This document shows, in pieces, positions 1 through 7,773 of a DNA stretch of 22,571 bases. The position numbers and the translations under genes were made by a program. The notes beneath the pieces are model-generated. The model saw only the letters and a program-made list of their open reading frames with translations. It searched no databases and was not told the origin of the DNA. The stretch's first letter is position 1, and each line of letters opens with the position of its first letter. The DNA comes from a virus, in the IMG/VR virus record IMGVR_UViG_3300021959_000431, positions 1 through 22,571 of that record; one strand, written 5' to 3'.

Positions 1-2
1 AA

Positions 3-2498
3 AAATTTTTTAAACAAGTTGTAGAACGTGACATCAATGGTCAAAAGATGAGTCAAGTTGTTGGTGAAGGAAGTAAAGTATTTAGAGAATTATTTGGTAA
101 AATGGAAGATCCAAGATTTTCTGTTTACAATGGTATGGCAAGACTATCTAGTGTTGCTAGAAGAAATGAATTACTAGAAAATTTAGCAAAGAACGATGAA
201 AAAGTTAAGAGAGATGTTGTTGGTGGTTTAAAACAAGGTGGACCTGGAGAAGAAGGTTTCTTTTTTACGTTAGATGATGTTAAAAATTTAAAAGCTGAAA
301 GAGCTTTACCTAACCAAGAGATAGTAAAACTTGATGATTATCTAGCACCATTCTTTAAAGATGAATTTGCAGTCAATCCATTGCAAGGTTTATATACTTC
401 TAAAGCTATTGCTGAAGGACTTGGAGATTCATCTAAAGCATTTAAAGGTTTATTCGAGCCACGAGAAGGAGCAACGGGTGTCGAGGAGCTAGGAACTTGG
501 ATATATAGAAATTTAATATTAGCACCAAAAGGAATAGCTCAGGTTGCTAAAACTATTTTATCACCGGTTACACACTTTAGAAACTTATTTTCTGCTACAG
601 GGTTTTCTGCTGCTAATGGTATTATGTTTGAAGATCCAAGAGTTGTAGGTAGAGCATTTAAAGAAGCTTTTGGTAATTTACAAGTTGGTAAATCAACTGA
701 AGAACAAGCGAAAGCTTATCAAAAATTATTAAGATTAGGTGTAGTAAACTCTCAAGTTCAATTAGGAGATATTAAAAACTTATTAAAAGATGTTAGATTT
801 GGTGAAAATTTAAACATAGATAAACCTTTAGAATCTATGGGTAAAAAACTTTTTGGTCTTGGTAAACGAGGCGCACAAAAAGGAATGAAATTTGCAGAAG
901 ATTTATATACTGCAGAAGATGATTTATTTAAGATTGCAAACTTTGCAGTAGAAAGATCAAGATTAAAAAATGCATATGTGAAAGCAGGTAGAGAATTTAC
1001 AGAAGATTTTTTAGATGAAGAAGCAGCTAACATTGTAAGAAATACTGTACCTAATTATGCTTACGTATCTGATACTGTAAGAGCATTAAGACGTTTACCA
1101 CTTGGTACGTTTATGTCTTTCCCATCTGAAATATTAAGAACAACAACTAATATTGCACACAGAGCAATAAAAGAAATTAATGATCCCGCTTTAAGATCTA
1201 TTGGTATTAAAAGATTGATGGGACTATCAACAGTATTAGCTGTTGCTCCATATGGAATACAAAAAGGTTTCCAAGGTTTATATGATGTAACTAATGAAGA
1301 GATGGAAGCAATGAGAAGATATTTACCTGAGTGGTCAAAAAATTCTACAATACTTCCAATACGAGATGAGAATACAGGTGAATTAAAATATATAGATTTT
1401 AGTCATGGTAATGCATATGACACAGCTATCAGACCTATTAATACAGTATTAAATAATATTCAAAATGGAATTACAGATGAACAAGCTTTGATGCCAGGAT
1501 TATTAAATGGAATGTATCAAGCTGCAGGTGAACTTGCATCACCATTTATATCTGAAGCAATTTATACTCAAGCTTTATTAGATTTAACTGTTAGAGGTGG
1601 AAGAAGTAAAGATGGTAGACAGATTTGGACTGAAACACAATTAGAAACTGAACCAGGTCAAGTTGTATCAAACTCTATTAATCATATTGCAGAAGCAATG
1701 ATGCCTTTCTCATATCCACAAATAAGAAGAATTTATCAAGCAGCTTTAGATAAACCAAGTGAGCGAGGAGAGTTCTTTGAATTACCAGATGAGTTATTAG
1801 GATTTGCAGGATTCCGTGCAGTTAAACTAGATCCAATTAAATCTATGGGATTTAAATTGGCGGACTATCAAAGAGGTTTAAGGGAAGCTAGAAGATTATT
1901 TACAGGTGGTGAAGAAGGATTATTAAGAGGTGGACCTAAAACACCTGAACAAGTTTTAGATAGATTTATTAAAGCAAACAAAGGTAGATTTTTAGTTCAA
2001 AAACAAATGAGAAATGATTTATTAGCAGCAGAAATATTAGGTGCTAATGATTTAGATATTAGAAGAGAGTTTGTTGATAGACAACTAAGCAATGATTATA
2101 TCAGACTATTAAGAGGAAAATTTGCTCCTTATGAAGTATCTGACAACATCAGAAGACAGTTTAAAGAAATAGAAGATACAATTGGTGAGCCGGACCCATA
2201 TAGAGAAGCATTTAGTACATTAAGAGATGTAACTTTAGATTTAAGAAGTCTATCATTAGATGATAATTTTGATGAATTTATAGATTATAATTTCTATAAA
2301 GAATTTTTACCTGGATTTGAAGGAGAACCTGTAACTCAAGTTCCTCCATTACCACCACAACCTATGCCAAATAATAGTGTTATTGGTCAAGTTCAGCCTC
2401 AACAACAAACTACAGCTCAGGGATTGACACCTACAGAACTTGCTTTATTATCACCTGAAGAACAACAAATTAGATTACGACAAAGAGGACTAGCATAA
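3..2498 (+). CDS. Very large phage virion-type protein, 5' partial
   Basis: The reading frame is open to the left edge of the window; the ATG at 48 is internal, because the codons before it continue in frame without a stop. The gene is therefore cut by the window and at least 831 residues are visible. I do not recognise a catalytic domain. The protein is rich in charged, probably helical segments, has a hydrophobic stretch around codons 420-440 (LSTVLAVAPYG), and ends in a low-complexity Pro/Gln tail (VPPLPPQPMP, then QPQQQTT) followed by an LSPEEQQIRLRQRG segment. Size, absence of enzyme motifs and position before other structural-looking genes suggest an internal virion or ejected protein, as in podophage-like genomes; this is inference. 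The stop overlaps the next start by one base (TAATG). Codon use is strongly AT-biased, as in the rest of the block. Confidence 0.85.
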   Translation, partial: KFFKQVVERDINGQKMSQVVGEGSKVFRELFGKMEDPRFSVYNGMARLSSVARRNELLENLAKNDEKVKRDVVGGLKQGGPGEEGFFFTLDDVKNLKAERALPNQEIVKLDDYLAPFFKDEFAVNPLQGLYTSKAIAEGLGDSSKAFKGLFEPREGATGVEELGTWIYRNLILAPKGIAQVAKTILSPVTHFRNLFSATGFSAANGIMFEDPRVVGRAFKEAFGNLQVGKSTEEQAKAYQKLLRLGVVNSQVQLGDIKNLLKDVRFGENLNIDKPLESMGKKLFGLGKRGAQKGMKFAEDLYTAEDDLFKIANFAVERSRLKNAYVKAGREFTEDFLDEEAANIVRNTVPNYAYVSDTVRALRRLPLGTFMSFPSEILRTTTNIAHRAIKEINDPALRSIGIKRLMGLSTVLAVAPYGIQKGFQGLYDVTNEEMEAMRRYLPEWSKNSTILPIRDENTGELKYIDFSHGNAYDTAIRPINTVLNNIQNGITDEQALMPGLLNGMYQAAGELASPFISEAIYTQALLDLTVRGGRSKDGRQIWTETQLETEPGQVVSNSINHIAEAMMPFSYPQIRRIYQAALDKPSERGEFFELPDELLGFAGFRAVKLDPIKSMGFKLADYQRGLREARRLFTGGEEGLLRGGPKTPEQVLDRFIKANKGRFLVQKQMRNDLLAAEILGANDLDIRREFVDRQLSNDYIRLLRGKFAPYEVSDNIRRQFKEIEDTIGEPDPYREAFSTLRDVTLDLRSLSLDDNFDEFIDYNFYKEFLPGFEGEPVTQVPPLPPQPMPNNSVIGQVQPQQQTTAQGLTPTELALLSPEEQQIRLRQRGLA

Positions 2499-3268
2499 TG
2501 CCGGGAATAATGGATTTAAGAGAAAATTTTCAATTTGGTGGTGGCGCTGATATGGGTCAAGAAAGAGGCCCTGAAACAGGAAGAGCTCCGGGACCAGGGC
2601 CAGGAGCGGCACCTGGTAAAGATGATGGACCTATTGATAGGTCTATACGTATGGAAAACATAAGTGTTCCAGGGATAGAAAATATTATGAGAGGTAATTT
2701 TGCTCAGTTTGGCCCTGTAACATATAGAGGAGCTCCACAAGTTTTTAATGCTTTTGATCAATCAAGTTATACTGATAGAATTATGGATATTGCTGAAAGG
2801 CAACAAAGACAAGAGTTAAGAGATATTGTAGAAGCTTCAGCTCAATACCCTGATCCGTATGAAGGATTTAGAAACAAACAAATGGAAGACATTCCTTTTA
2901 CAGGAGCACTGTCTATAATGGCTGAGATGATTAAACCAGAGTTACAAAAAGGAATGACATATACTAGAAATTTCTTTCTAGATAAAGTTTTACCTTCTCA
3001 AAGAGGTATGTTGGAAGGTGTAGATTTTTCTGATTTAAAACGTTCTCAACAAGAAGATTTGTATAAAGAATATATGAGTCAAAGATTAACTAATCAAATA
3101 GATGCATATGGTAATCCTCTGATAACGGGTGAACCAGTCAACTCTGAAGGTAATCCATTAATACCTTTATTAGCAGCTCAACAACAAGAAAATTTACAAG
3201 GTGGTGTTGCTCAACTTTATAATCAATATATGCAAAATATAGAACGTGGGGAGCTCTATAATGGCTAA
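2498..3268 (+). CDS. Conserved-looking phage structural-block protein with Gly/Pro-rich N-terminus
   Basis: Family not recognised. The 256-residue protein begins with a disordered Gly/Pro/Ala-rich segment (residues about 14-42, including GAAPGKDDGP), followed by an acidic and glutamine-rich, probably helical body. There is no signal peptide and no clear membrane segment. Its ATG shares one base with the stop of the large upstream protein, so the two are likely translated together and belong to the same structural module. The last codons overlap the start of the following membrane protein by 8 bases. A virion or assembly role is inferred only from context. Frame length, AT-rich codon use matching the neighbours and tight packing make it a real gene. 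Confidence 0.8.
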   Translation: MPGIMDLRENFQFGGGADMGQERGPETGRAPGPGPGAAPGKDDGPIDRSIRMENISVPGIENIMRGNFAQFGPVTYRGAPQVFNAFDQSSYTDRIMDIAERQQRQELRDIVEASAQYPDPYEGFRNKQMEDIPFTGALSIMAEMIKPELQKGMTYTRNFFLDKVLPSQRGMLEGVDFSDLKRSQQEDLYKEYMSQRLTNQIDAYGNPLITGEPVNSEGNPLIPLLAAQQQENLQGGVAQLYNQYMQNIERGELYNG

Positions 3269-3473
3269 AGAACCTAAAACAACAGGGGAACATTTAATTT
3301 ATTTATATGGCCACATTAAAGGTTTAAAGAAAGACATACATACTATTAAAAACAATCATTTAAAACATATGCATGAAGACATAGATAAAACTTCTAGAAA
3401 AATAGATTATGTTCTAGGATTGATTGTTGCAGCACTTGGTGCTATAGCCGGAAAATATTTCGGAATATACTAA
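3261..3473 (+). CDS. Small coiled-coil protein with C-terminal membrane segment (XhlA/holin-like topology)
   Basis: Starting at ATG 3261 this gives 70 residues. An upstream GTG at 3246 is in frame but lies deep in the previous gene; the GGGGAG just before ATG 3261 fits a ribosome binding site. Residues about 10-48 are charged and heptad-like (histidine- and lysine-rich), and residues about 50-64 (VLGLIVAALGAIAG) form one membrane helix near the C-terminus. The order of a cytoplasmic coiled coil followed by a single membrane span resembles XhlA-type haemolysin/holin accessory proteins. That is a topology match, not a family identification. The endolysin lies 11 kb away, so a lysis role is not supported by immediate neighbours. 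It is the last gene before speD. Confidence 0.75.
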   Translation: MAKEPKTTGEHLIYLYGHIKGLKKDIHTIKNNHLKHMHEDIDKTSRKIDYVLGLIVAALGAIAGKYFGIY

Positions 3474-3487
3474 TAGAAGGAAGATAT

Positions 3488-3865
3488 ATGGAAAATAGCT
3501 TATTGGTACATAAGCATCTTATTGTCAGAGCAGAAATAAATAACCCTCCAGTAGATGAAAATTATTTAAAAAGTTGGTTATATAATTTTATTTTAGAAAT
3601 AAATATGAAAGTATTTATGGGTCCATATGTTAAATATTGTAATATGCCAGGTAATAGAGGAATTACAGCTGTTGCAATTATTGAAACATCACATATTGCA
3701 ATGCATGTTTGGGATGAAGTTAAACCAGCTCTAATGCAGTTTGATGTTTATAGTTGTGGTGAGTTTGATCATGAGCAAATTTGTAAAAAAATACAAAACG
3801 ATTTTAATACTTCTAAAATTGAATATAAGTATTTAAACCGAGAAACTGGACTAGTTGACCTTTAA
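3488..3865 (+). CDS. speD: S-adenosylmethionine decarboxylase-like pyruvoyl enzyme (SpeD family)
   Basis: This 125-residue protein carries the signature of the short bacterial AdoMet decarboxylase class. The segment around residues 64-77 (IIETSHIAMHVWDE) aligns with the canonical ESHxxxHTWPE block: Ser68 would be the self-cleavage serine that becomes the pyruvoyl group, His73 the processing histidine, and Trp75 and Glu77 match conserved active-site residues. Cys90 in DVYSCGEF matches the catalytic cysteine. The residue before Ser68 is Thr, where bacterial enzymes usually have Glu. Known role of the family: decarboxylation of S-adenosylmethionine for spermidine synthesis; some homologues have shifted to arginine or ornithine decarboxylation. 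No spermidine synthase gene is visible, so any product would feed host metabolism. The start has a good AGAAGGAAG ribosome binding site. It sits directly before hsp20, a typical place for accessory genes. Confidence 0.88.
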   Translation: MENSLLVHKHLIVRAEINNPPVDENYLKSWLYNFILEINMKVFMGPYVKYCNMPGNRGITAVAIIETSHIAMHVWDEVKPALMQFDVYSCGEFDHEQICKKIQNDFNTSKIEYKYLNRETGLVDL

Positions 3866-3904
3866 AAAGTCTTCCTGAGAGCTTCATATTTTGACGAAAC
3901 AGCC

Positions 3905-3935
3905 TTGACATGACCTGTAGTACCTCTTATATATT
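3905..3935 (+). promoter_or_regulatory. Sigma70-type promoter before hsp20
   Basis: A perfect TTGACA (3905-3910) is followed by TATATT (3930-3935) with a 19-base spacer; TATATA at 3928-3933 would give a 17-base spacer. It lies in the 131-base gap between speD and hsp20, which holds no other convincing gene. The same TATATTAG string follows the promoter at 6423-6450. The downstream start has a full AAGGAGG (3985-3991) five bases from ATG 3997. Confidence 0.6.
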
Positions 3936-3996
3936 AGGCAGGTGCAGCAATTGGGCTGGCCACTAAACTTTGCTTAACATTAACAAGGAGGTTTAT

Positions 3997-4419
3997 ATGA
4001 CAGGTTTAGATTTAATTAACAGATTCCAAAAAGATCTTTGGGACAATTCAAATAAAATGTTTGGTGATTCTTTTGATAGTATCTTTGATAACTTATCTAA
4101 AGTTCAATCTTTTCCATTTTACAATGTAGTAAAATATGGACAAGGCGAATATGGTATTGAGTTAGGTCTTGCTGGATTCAATAAAAAAAATGTTAAAGTT
4201 CAATACAAAGACGGTGTATTAACTGTTTCTGGTCAAGTAGATGACAAAGAAAAAGAATACATTGAAAAAGGTTTAGCATTCAGAAAATTCTTTAAACAGT
4301 TTCAATTAAGAAATGATGTTACTATTGGAGAAGCTGAAATGAAAGACGGTGTATTGACTGTTAAACTTGGTGTAGAAGAACCAGGATTAACTGACCCTCA
4401 AGACATAGAAGTTAAATAA
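3997..4419 (+). CDS. hsp20: Small heat-shock protein, Hsp20/IbpA-type alpha-crystallin domain
   Basis: The true start is ATG 3997 (140 residues), placed five bases after AAGGAGG; an upstream in-frame TTG at 3970 lacks such a site. After a short helical N-terminal arm, residues about 39-130 form an alpha-crystallin domain: FPFYNVVK, the YGIELGLAGFNKKNVKV strand pair, DGVLTVSGQ, AFRKFFKQFQL and a second DGVLTVKLG. This is the usual IbpA layout, and the length is normal for the family. Hsp20 proteins are ATP-independent holdases that keep unfolding proteins soluble; phage copies are common in marine myoviruses and podoviruses and may protect assembly or host proteins during infection (inference). 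The gene has its own promoter and is followed by a perfect GC-rich hairpin, so it is probably a monocistronic unit expressed separately from the structural block. Confidence 0.93.
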   Translation: MTGLDLINRFQKDLWDNSNKMFGDSFDSIFDNLSKVQSFPFYNVVKYGQGEYGIELGLAGFNKKNVKVQYKDGVLTVSGQVDDKEKEYIEKGLAFRKFFKQFQLRNDVTIGEAEMKDGVLTVKLGVEEPGLTDPQDIEVK

Positions 4420-4602
4420 TTATTGTGGGGCTTCGGCCCCACATATACAACCCATAAATTTTTGTTTAAAATTAAAATTTTCTCTTATAATTTCACAAAG
4501 ATCAATACAATCTACACCTTTAGGTATTTCTAAATTAACCAACATTTCTTTAGTTACAGGAACTAAATGATATAAACCGTCTGAAAGAATAATTAAATCC
4601 AT
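4420..4602 (-). CDS. Small unknown protein downstream of the SNF2 helicase
   Basis: Sixty residues, family not recognised. Its ATG at 4602 lies inside the last codons of the SNF2 gene (10-base overlap), the same kind of packing seen elsewhere in the window. The body is an ordinary mix of hydrophobic and acidic residues (LVPVTKEMLVNLEIP), and the C-terminal part carries two cysteines in the segment MGCICGAEAPQ. The last codons are formed by the GC-rich hairpin at 4425-4442, so the C-terminal sequence is partly dictated by that element. Codon use matches the neighbours. The stop lies one base after the hsp20 stop on the other strand. Real gene status is likely but not certain. Confidence 0.6.
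   Translation of the reverse strand: MDLIILSDGLYHLVPVTKEMLVNLEIPKGVDCIDLCEIIRENFNFKQKFMGCICGAEAPQ
4425..4442. terminator. Perfect 7-bp hairpin between convergent genes
   Basis: GTGGGGC (4425-4431), loop TTCG, GCCCCAC (4436-4442). The stem is perfect and closed by the very stable UUCG tetraloop. It follows the hsp20 stop by five bases. The bases after it on the plus strand (ATATACAACC) are not T-rich, so it is an imperfect intrinsic terminator; on the minus strand the following bases are AATAATTATT. It also encodes the last codons of the minus-strand gene, so it could serve transcripts from both sides. Confidence 0.65.
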
Positions 4603-6014
4603 TCTTTTAATTCTTCTCCCATAATTTCAGTGGCTATATTAACTTTATTACGTAAAGCTTTAACAATTTTTTCATCAATAGTTCCTTCAGCAATTATATC
4701 AACATAAGTCATAGGTTTTTCTTGGCCTATTCTATCAATCCTTGCTTCTGACTGTTGACGTTTTTCTAAATCATATCCATTAGAATAATAAATCATAGTT
4801 GATGCACCAGTAAGAGTAATACCATAACCACCTGTTTGTGGTGTACCAACAATAAATCTAACTTTAGATTCTGGGTTTTGAATTTCCTTAATTGCTTTTT
4901 GTCTATCTTCAGTTGTAGTATCACCAAAATAAGTTACAGTTGAACCAGGATATTTTTTTTCTAATGCATCAACAATACTTTTAATATCATGTCTATAGTG
5001 AGCCCAAATAACTGCTTTACCTTCAACCTCTTCAATAATATTCATTAACTCATTAAGTCTATTACTTTTAACTTCTTGAACAGAATCATCATCAGCTTTA
5101 AAATGACCACAAGTAATTTGATGTAATCTCATTAATTGAGTAATAACAGTTGCAGTAGTTGTCATTTTACCATTCAACATAGCAAGAGCCTGTTCTTTCA
5201 TTTGTTTATATAATTTTTTCTGTTCATCAGTTAATTGTATAATTCTTTTCATAAAAGTTTTTTTAGGTAAATCCAAACAATCATCTTTTAAACATCTATA
5301 TGAAAATGGTTTTAGTTTTTCTGATAACTCACCTAAATTTCTATAACCAACTACGATTTCAACTTGTCTTCCTGATACATTTATTTTTCTGCAAATAGCA
5401 TATCTAGTTCTAAATGAATAATAAGATTGTTGATCTAATAACCACGGATCTAAAAATTGACATTGACTAAATAAATCTAAAGGTGATTTAGTTACAGGAG
5501 AACCTGTAAGTATTCTTCTATACTTACCATATTTAGATAAATCTAAAATAGCTTTAGTTCTTTTTGCACTAGGATTTTTTATTGTAGTAGACTCATCAAT
5601 ACCTATCAATGCTCTATGTGAATTTAAAAATTTCCATGCGTATTGTAATCCTTTTTTAGTTGAGAATGCTTCAACATTCATAATACAAATATGTAAATCT
5701 TCATCAGCTTCAAACATAGATTTCATATCAGGAGCATCTGGTTTAGTTTGCCAAAAACCAATTTTATTTTCTATGTGGTCAGGTAAATGATTTGGAATTT
5801 CAGAAGAAAACCAGTTTTTATATACACCTTTAGGTGCAATAATTAGTGCTCCATTAATTTTACCTTTATCATAAAGCATAGCAATATTATCAATAAGAAC
5901 CTTTGATTTACCGGTACCCATTTCCATAAAGTACGCAAATACTTCTTTATTCCAAGACATTTCTAATGCTTTGAGCTGATGCTCAAAAGGTTTACTTTTG
6001 AATTTATAGTTCAT
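4593..6014 (-). CDS. SNF2-type DEAD-like helicase/translocase (SF2)
   Basis: A 473-residue SF2 enzyme with all diagnostic motifs: PFEHQLKAL (Q-like motif, residues 9-17), Walker A MGTGKSK with Lys36, IIAPKGVYKNW (Ia), Walker B-type DEST with Asp140-Glu141, ILTGSPVTKSPLDLFSQ (III), a second RecA fold with VIWAHYRHDI (IV), GYGITLTGAST (V) and QSEARIDRIGQ (VI). This is the minimal SNF2 core without extra domains, as often found in phages, where such proteins are thought to remodel DNA-protein complexes or act in recombination and repair; the exact role here is unknown. It is read against the surrounding plus-strand genes, with a 64-base divergent gap (6015-6078) before it. That gap shows only a weak TTGACT on the minus strand (6071-6066) and no convincing -10 at the right distance. 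Confidence 0.95.
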   Translation of the reverse strand: MNYKFKSKPFEHQLKALEMSWNKEVFAYFMEMGTGKSKVLIDNIAMLYDKGKINGALIIAPKGVYKNWFSSEIPNHLPDHIENKIGFWQTKPDAPDMKSMFEADEDLHICIMNVEAFSTKKGLQYAWKFLNSHRALIGIDESTTIKNPSAKRTKAILDLSKYGKYRRILTGSPVTKSPLDLFSQCQFLDPWLLDQQSYYSFRTRYAICRKINVSGRQVEIVVGYRNLGELSEKLKPFSYRCLKDDCLDLPKKTFMKRIIQLTDEQKKLYKQMKEQALAMLNGKMTTTATVITQLMRLHQITCGHFKADDDSVQEVKSNRLNELMNIIEEVEGKAVIWAHYRHDIKSIVDALEKKYPGSTVTYFGDTTTEDRQKAIKEIQNPESKVRFIVGTPQTGGYGITLTGASTMIYYSNGYDLEKRQQSEARIDRIGQEKPMTYVDIIAEGTIDEKIVKALRNKVNIATEIMGEELKEWI

Positions 6015-6078
6015 AATTTTTATTAGTTCTTTCTATTGTAATGCGTTACCAAATAATGTATTAAGAGTCAATAGAAAT

Positions 6079-6426
6079 ATGAAAAATAAAGTTTACGTGA
6101 TCCAGGACATCCCTGGTACTAGAGAAGGTCGTCCCAAAATAAATATTATTGGTGCGTCTGAATTTGGTGAATTAAAAGTTTTACTACCAGAAAATGCACA
6201 AATTATTTTAAGTGCAGGTCCTTTAGTTTTTAAATTAAGAAAAGCATTAAAAGAATATACAGCAGAAGATTATTTACTACTTACAGGTGATCCTGCAATA
6301 ATTGGTGTTGCATGTTCTATAGTTTCTGATATTACAAATGGAAAATATAAATTATTAAAATGGGACAAACAAGAAAGAAGATATTATCCAATTGAAATTG
6401 ATTTATACCAAAAAGAATCCTCTTGA
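6079..6426 (+). CDS. Conserved-looking phage protein of unknown function
   Basis: This 115-residue protein has no motif I can name. It has a regular alternation of strands and helices: VYVIQDIPGTREGRPKINI at the start, then a central helix (VFKLRKALKEYTAEDYLLL), a TGDPAIIGVACSIVSDIT segment and a basic, tyrosine-rich end. It has no signal peptide, and the hydrophobic patch around residues 70-85 is too short and mixed to be a clear membrane span. It is the first plus-strand gene after the SNF2 island and ends on the promoter that drives the replication block, since the TTGACA of that promoter overlaps its last codons. The upstream ribosome binding site is weak. Position suggests an early gene, but no function can be assigned. 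Confidence 0.75.
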   Translation: MKNKVYVIQDIPGTREGRPKINIIGASEFGELKVLLPENAQIILSAGPLVFKLRKALKEYTAEDYLLLTGDPAIIGVACSIVSDITNGKYKLLKWDKQERRYYPIEIDLYQKESS

Positions 6427-6450
6427 CAATTTAGTTTGTAGGATTATATT
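6423..6450 (+). promoter_or_regulatory. Promoter of the replication block
   Basis: TTGACA (6423-6428), 16-base spacer, TATATT (6445-6450), then a 24-base leader to ATG 6475 with an AAAGG site. Both boxes are 5/6 or better to sigma70 consensus. The -35 box overlaps the 3' end of the previous gene. The architecture is the same as at 15716-15743. Confidence 0.65.
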
Positions 6451-6474
6451 AGAAAGAAATAGAAAGGTTATAAA

Positions 6475-7017
6475 ATGAGTGAAATTAATTATAGAGATGA
6501 TAAGCAAGATCAAATAAGTTCTGTTGCTAATCCAAATGAATTAGCTAATAAAGTACAGGAACTAAAAAATTTAGAAGATGAAATTAAAAATGCTGAAGAT
6601 GGTATTAAAAAATTAAAAGAAAAAGCAAATATAATTTCACAGTTTGAAATTCCTCAAATGATGGAGGAAATGAATATTAAAAAATTAAAGCTAAAAGATG
6701 GAGAGACAGTTGAAGTCTCCAACTTTTATAGTGCATCTATCTTAGATGAAGATGCAGCTTTTAACTGGCTTCGTGATAACGGTCGAGGTGATATTATTAA
6801 AAATGATATTACCGTTACCTTTGGTCGTGGCGAAGATAACAAGGCAGCAGAATATGCTGTCCTTGCAAAAGGTCAAGGATACGAACCTGTCCAGAAAGTG
6901 GGAGTACATCCTCAGACCTTAAAAGGAGTAGTTAGGGAGTGTCACGAGTCTGGAATCGAACTCCCTGATTGCTTCAAAACTTACGTAGGTAACCGTACAA
7001 ATATAAAAAGGAGTTAA
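6475..7017 (+). CDS. Phage replication-block protein, coiled coil plus conserved C-terminal domain (DUF7173-like)
   Basis: A 180-residue protein. Residues about 20-65 form a lysine/glutamate-rich coiled coil (ANKVQELKNLEDEIKNAEDG), followed by the segment EIPQMMEEMNIKKLKLKDGE and a conserved-looking C-terminal part with AFNWLRDNGRGDIIKND, VTFGRGED and HPQTLKGVVRE. This order (coiled coil, IPxxMxExxI, WLRxNGxGDIIK, PxTLKxxVRE) is what I remember from phage proteins grouped as DUF7173, which usually sit next to single-strand binding or replication genes; I cannot check the family. The second half (from about nt 6770) uses more GC-rich codons than the first half. It lies three bases before the next gene and is the first gene after the promoter at 6423-6450. 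The biochemical role is unknown. Confidence 0.8.
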   Translation: MSEINYRDDKQDQISSVANPNELANKVQELKNLEDEIKNAEDGIKKLKEKANIISQFEIPQMMEEMNIKKLKLKDGETVEVSNFYSASILDEDAAFNWLRDNGRGDIIKNDITVTFGRGEDNKAAEYAVLAKGQGYEPVQKVGVHPQTLKGVVRECHESGIELPDCFKTYVGNRTNIKRS

Positions 7018-7020
7018 ACT

Positions 7021-7737
7021 ATGAGTACAGAAGTACAAACAAAAAAGGCACAAACACCTTCTACTATTTTATATAGAGAAGATGCCGGAACAGGTTTTGA
7101 GAATGTAAGACAAGAATCTCTTGCTTTACCTATCTTAAAACTTTTACAGAATGGATCTGGAGAAGCACAGAAGCGTAATCAAAATTACGTTGAAGGTGCA
7201 GAACCAGGTATGTTCTTAAATATAGTTACTAAAAAACTATATGATGGTGATAAAGGATTTAGAGCAATCCCTTGTTACTATAAAATGGAGTTCCAAGAAT
7301 GGGCAGAATTTGGTACTGGTTCAGGTAGACCAGAACAAATTTATCCTGCTGATTCAGATATTCTATCAAAAACTACTAAGGATGGTGGTAAAGATAGATT
7401 ACAAAATGGTAACTACATTTTAACAGTGCACCAAAACTATGTTATTGTAGTTGGTGAGAATGGAGCTGAGAAAGCTTTGATGTCAATGTCCGCATCTCAA
7501 GGTAAGATTGCAAGAAAATGGATATCATTGCAAAAATCTCAAACACTAAAAGATGCTGAAGGTGTATATACACCTGCTCCATATGCTTTTAGTTATCACA
7601 TAACATCAGTATTAAACTCTGGAAAAGGTAATCAATGGTATGGTTTTTCTGTTGGTGCACCTGAACAAGTGAAAGATTCTAGTATGTATCAAGCAGCTAA
7701 AGACTTTCATGTTTCCATGAGAAATTACGACAAGTAA
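7021..7737 (+). CDS. Replication-block protein, possible single-strand DNA-binding protein
   Basis: This 238-residue protein starts with a flexible N-terminus and then has a beta-rich, globular pattern: LALPILKLLQNGSGEAQK, EPGMFLNIVTKKLYDG, GFRAIPCYYKMEFQEW, GNYILTVHQNYVIVV, SASQGKIARKW and PYAFSYHITSVLNSG. The pattern of LPxLKLLQxxS followed by PGMF and aromatic-rich strands resembles phage proteins often placed next to exonuclease, primase or polymerase genes and suspected to bind single-stranded DNA. I infer that role from position (between the DUF7173-like gene and the primase) and aromatic, basic strand content; I see no decisive motif. It has a good AAAGGAG site before its ATG. It is followed by a strong hairpin, so transcription may be attenuated after it. 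Confidence 0.75.
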   Translation: MSTEVQTKKAQTPSTILYREDAGTGFENVRQESLALPILKLLQNGSGEAQKRNQNYVEGAEPGMFLNIVTKKLYDGDKGFRAIPCYYKMEFQEWAEFGTGSGRPEQIYPADSDILSKTTKDGGKDRLQNGNYILTVHQNYVIVVGENGAEKALMSMSASQGKIARKWISLQKSQTLKDAEGVYTPAPYAFSYHITSVLNSGKGNQWYGFSVGAPEQVKDSSMYQAAKDFHVSMRNYDK

Positions 7738-7745
7738 TTGCCACA

Positions 7746-7773
7746 ATCAGGCGGTACAGATGTGCCGCCTGAT
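7746..7773 (+). terminator. Strong 12-bp hairpin between the putative SSB and primase genes
   Basis: ATCAGGCGGTAC (7746-7757), loop AGAT, GTGCCGCCTGAT (7762-7773): twelve pairs including one T-G wobble. It begins nine bases after the stop codon. The following sequence (ACAAATTTATCAG) is only modestly T-rich, so it may act as a partial terminator, an mRNA-stabilising 3' end or an RNase site that lets the upstream genes be expressed more than the primase. Confidence 0.55.

Noticed and set aside
758-1033. Minus-strand frame inside the large virion-type gene, and similar ones at 2516-2761, 8279-8467, 9179-9409, 10386-10586 and 11721-12046
   Set aside because: Antisense shadows of strong coding frames with Ser/Phe/Leu-rich, low-information products.
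3866-3996. 18-residue frame and possible riboswitch in the speD-hsp20 gap
   Set aside because: The peptide frame overlaps the promoter, and no conserved riboswitch core that I know could be drawn; only the promoter and ribosome binding site are supported.
7241-7423. 60-residue plus-strand frame inside the putative SSB gene
   Set aside because: Alternative frame without a ribosome binding site, fully inside a better-supported gene.
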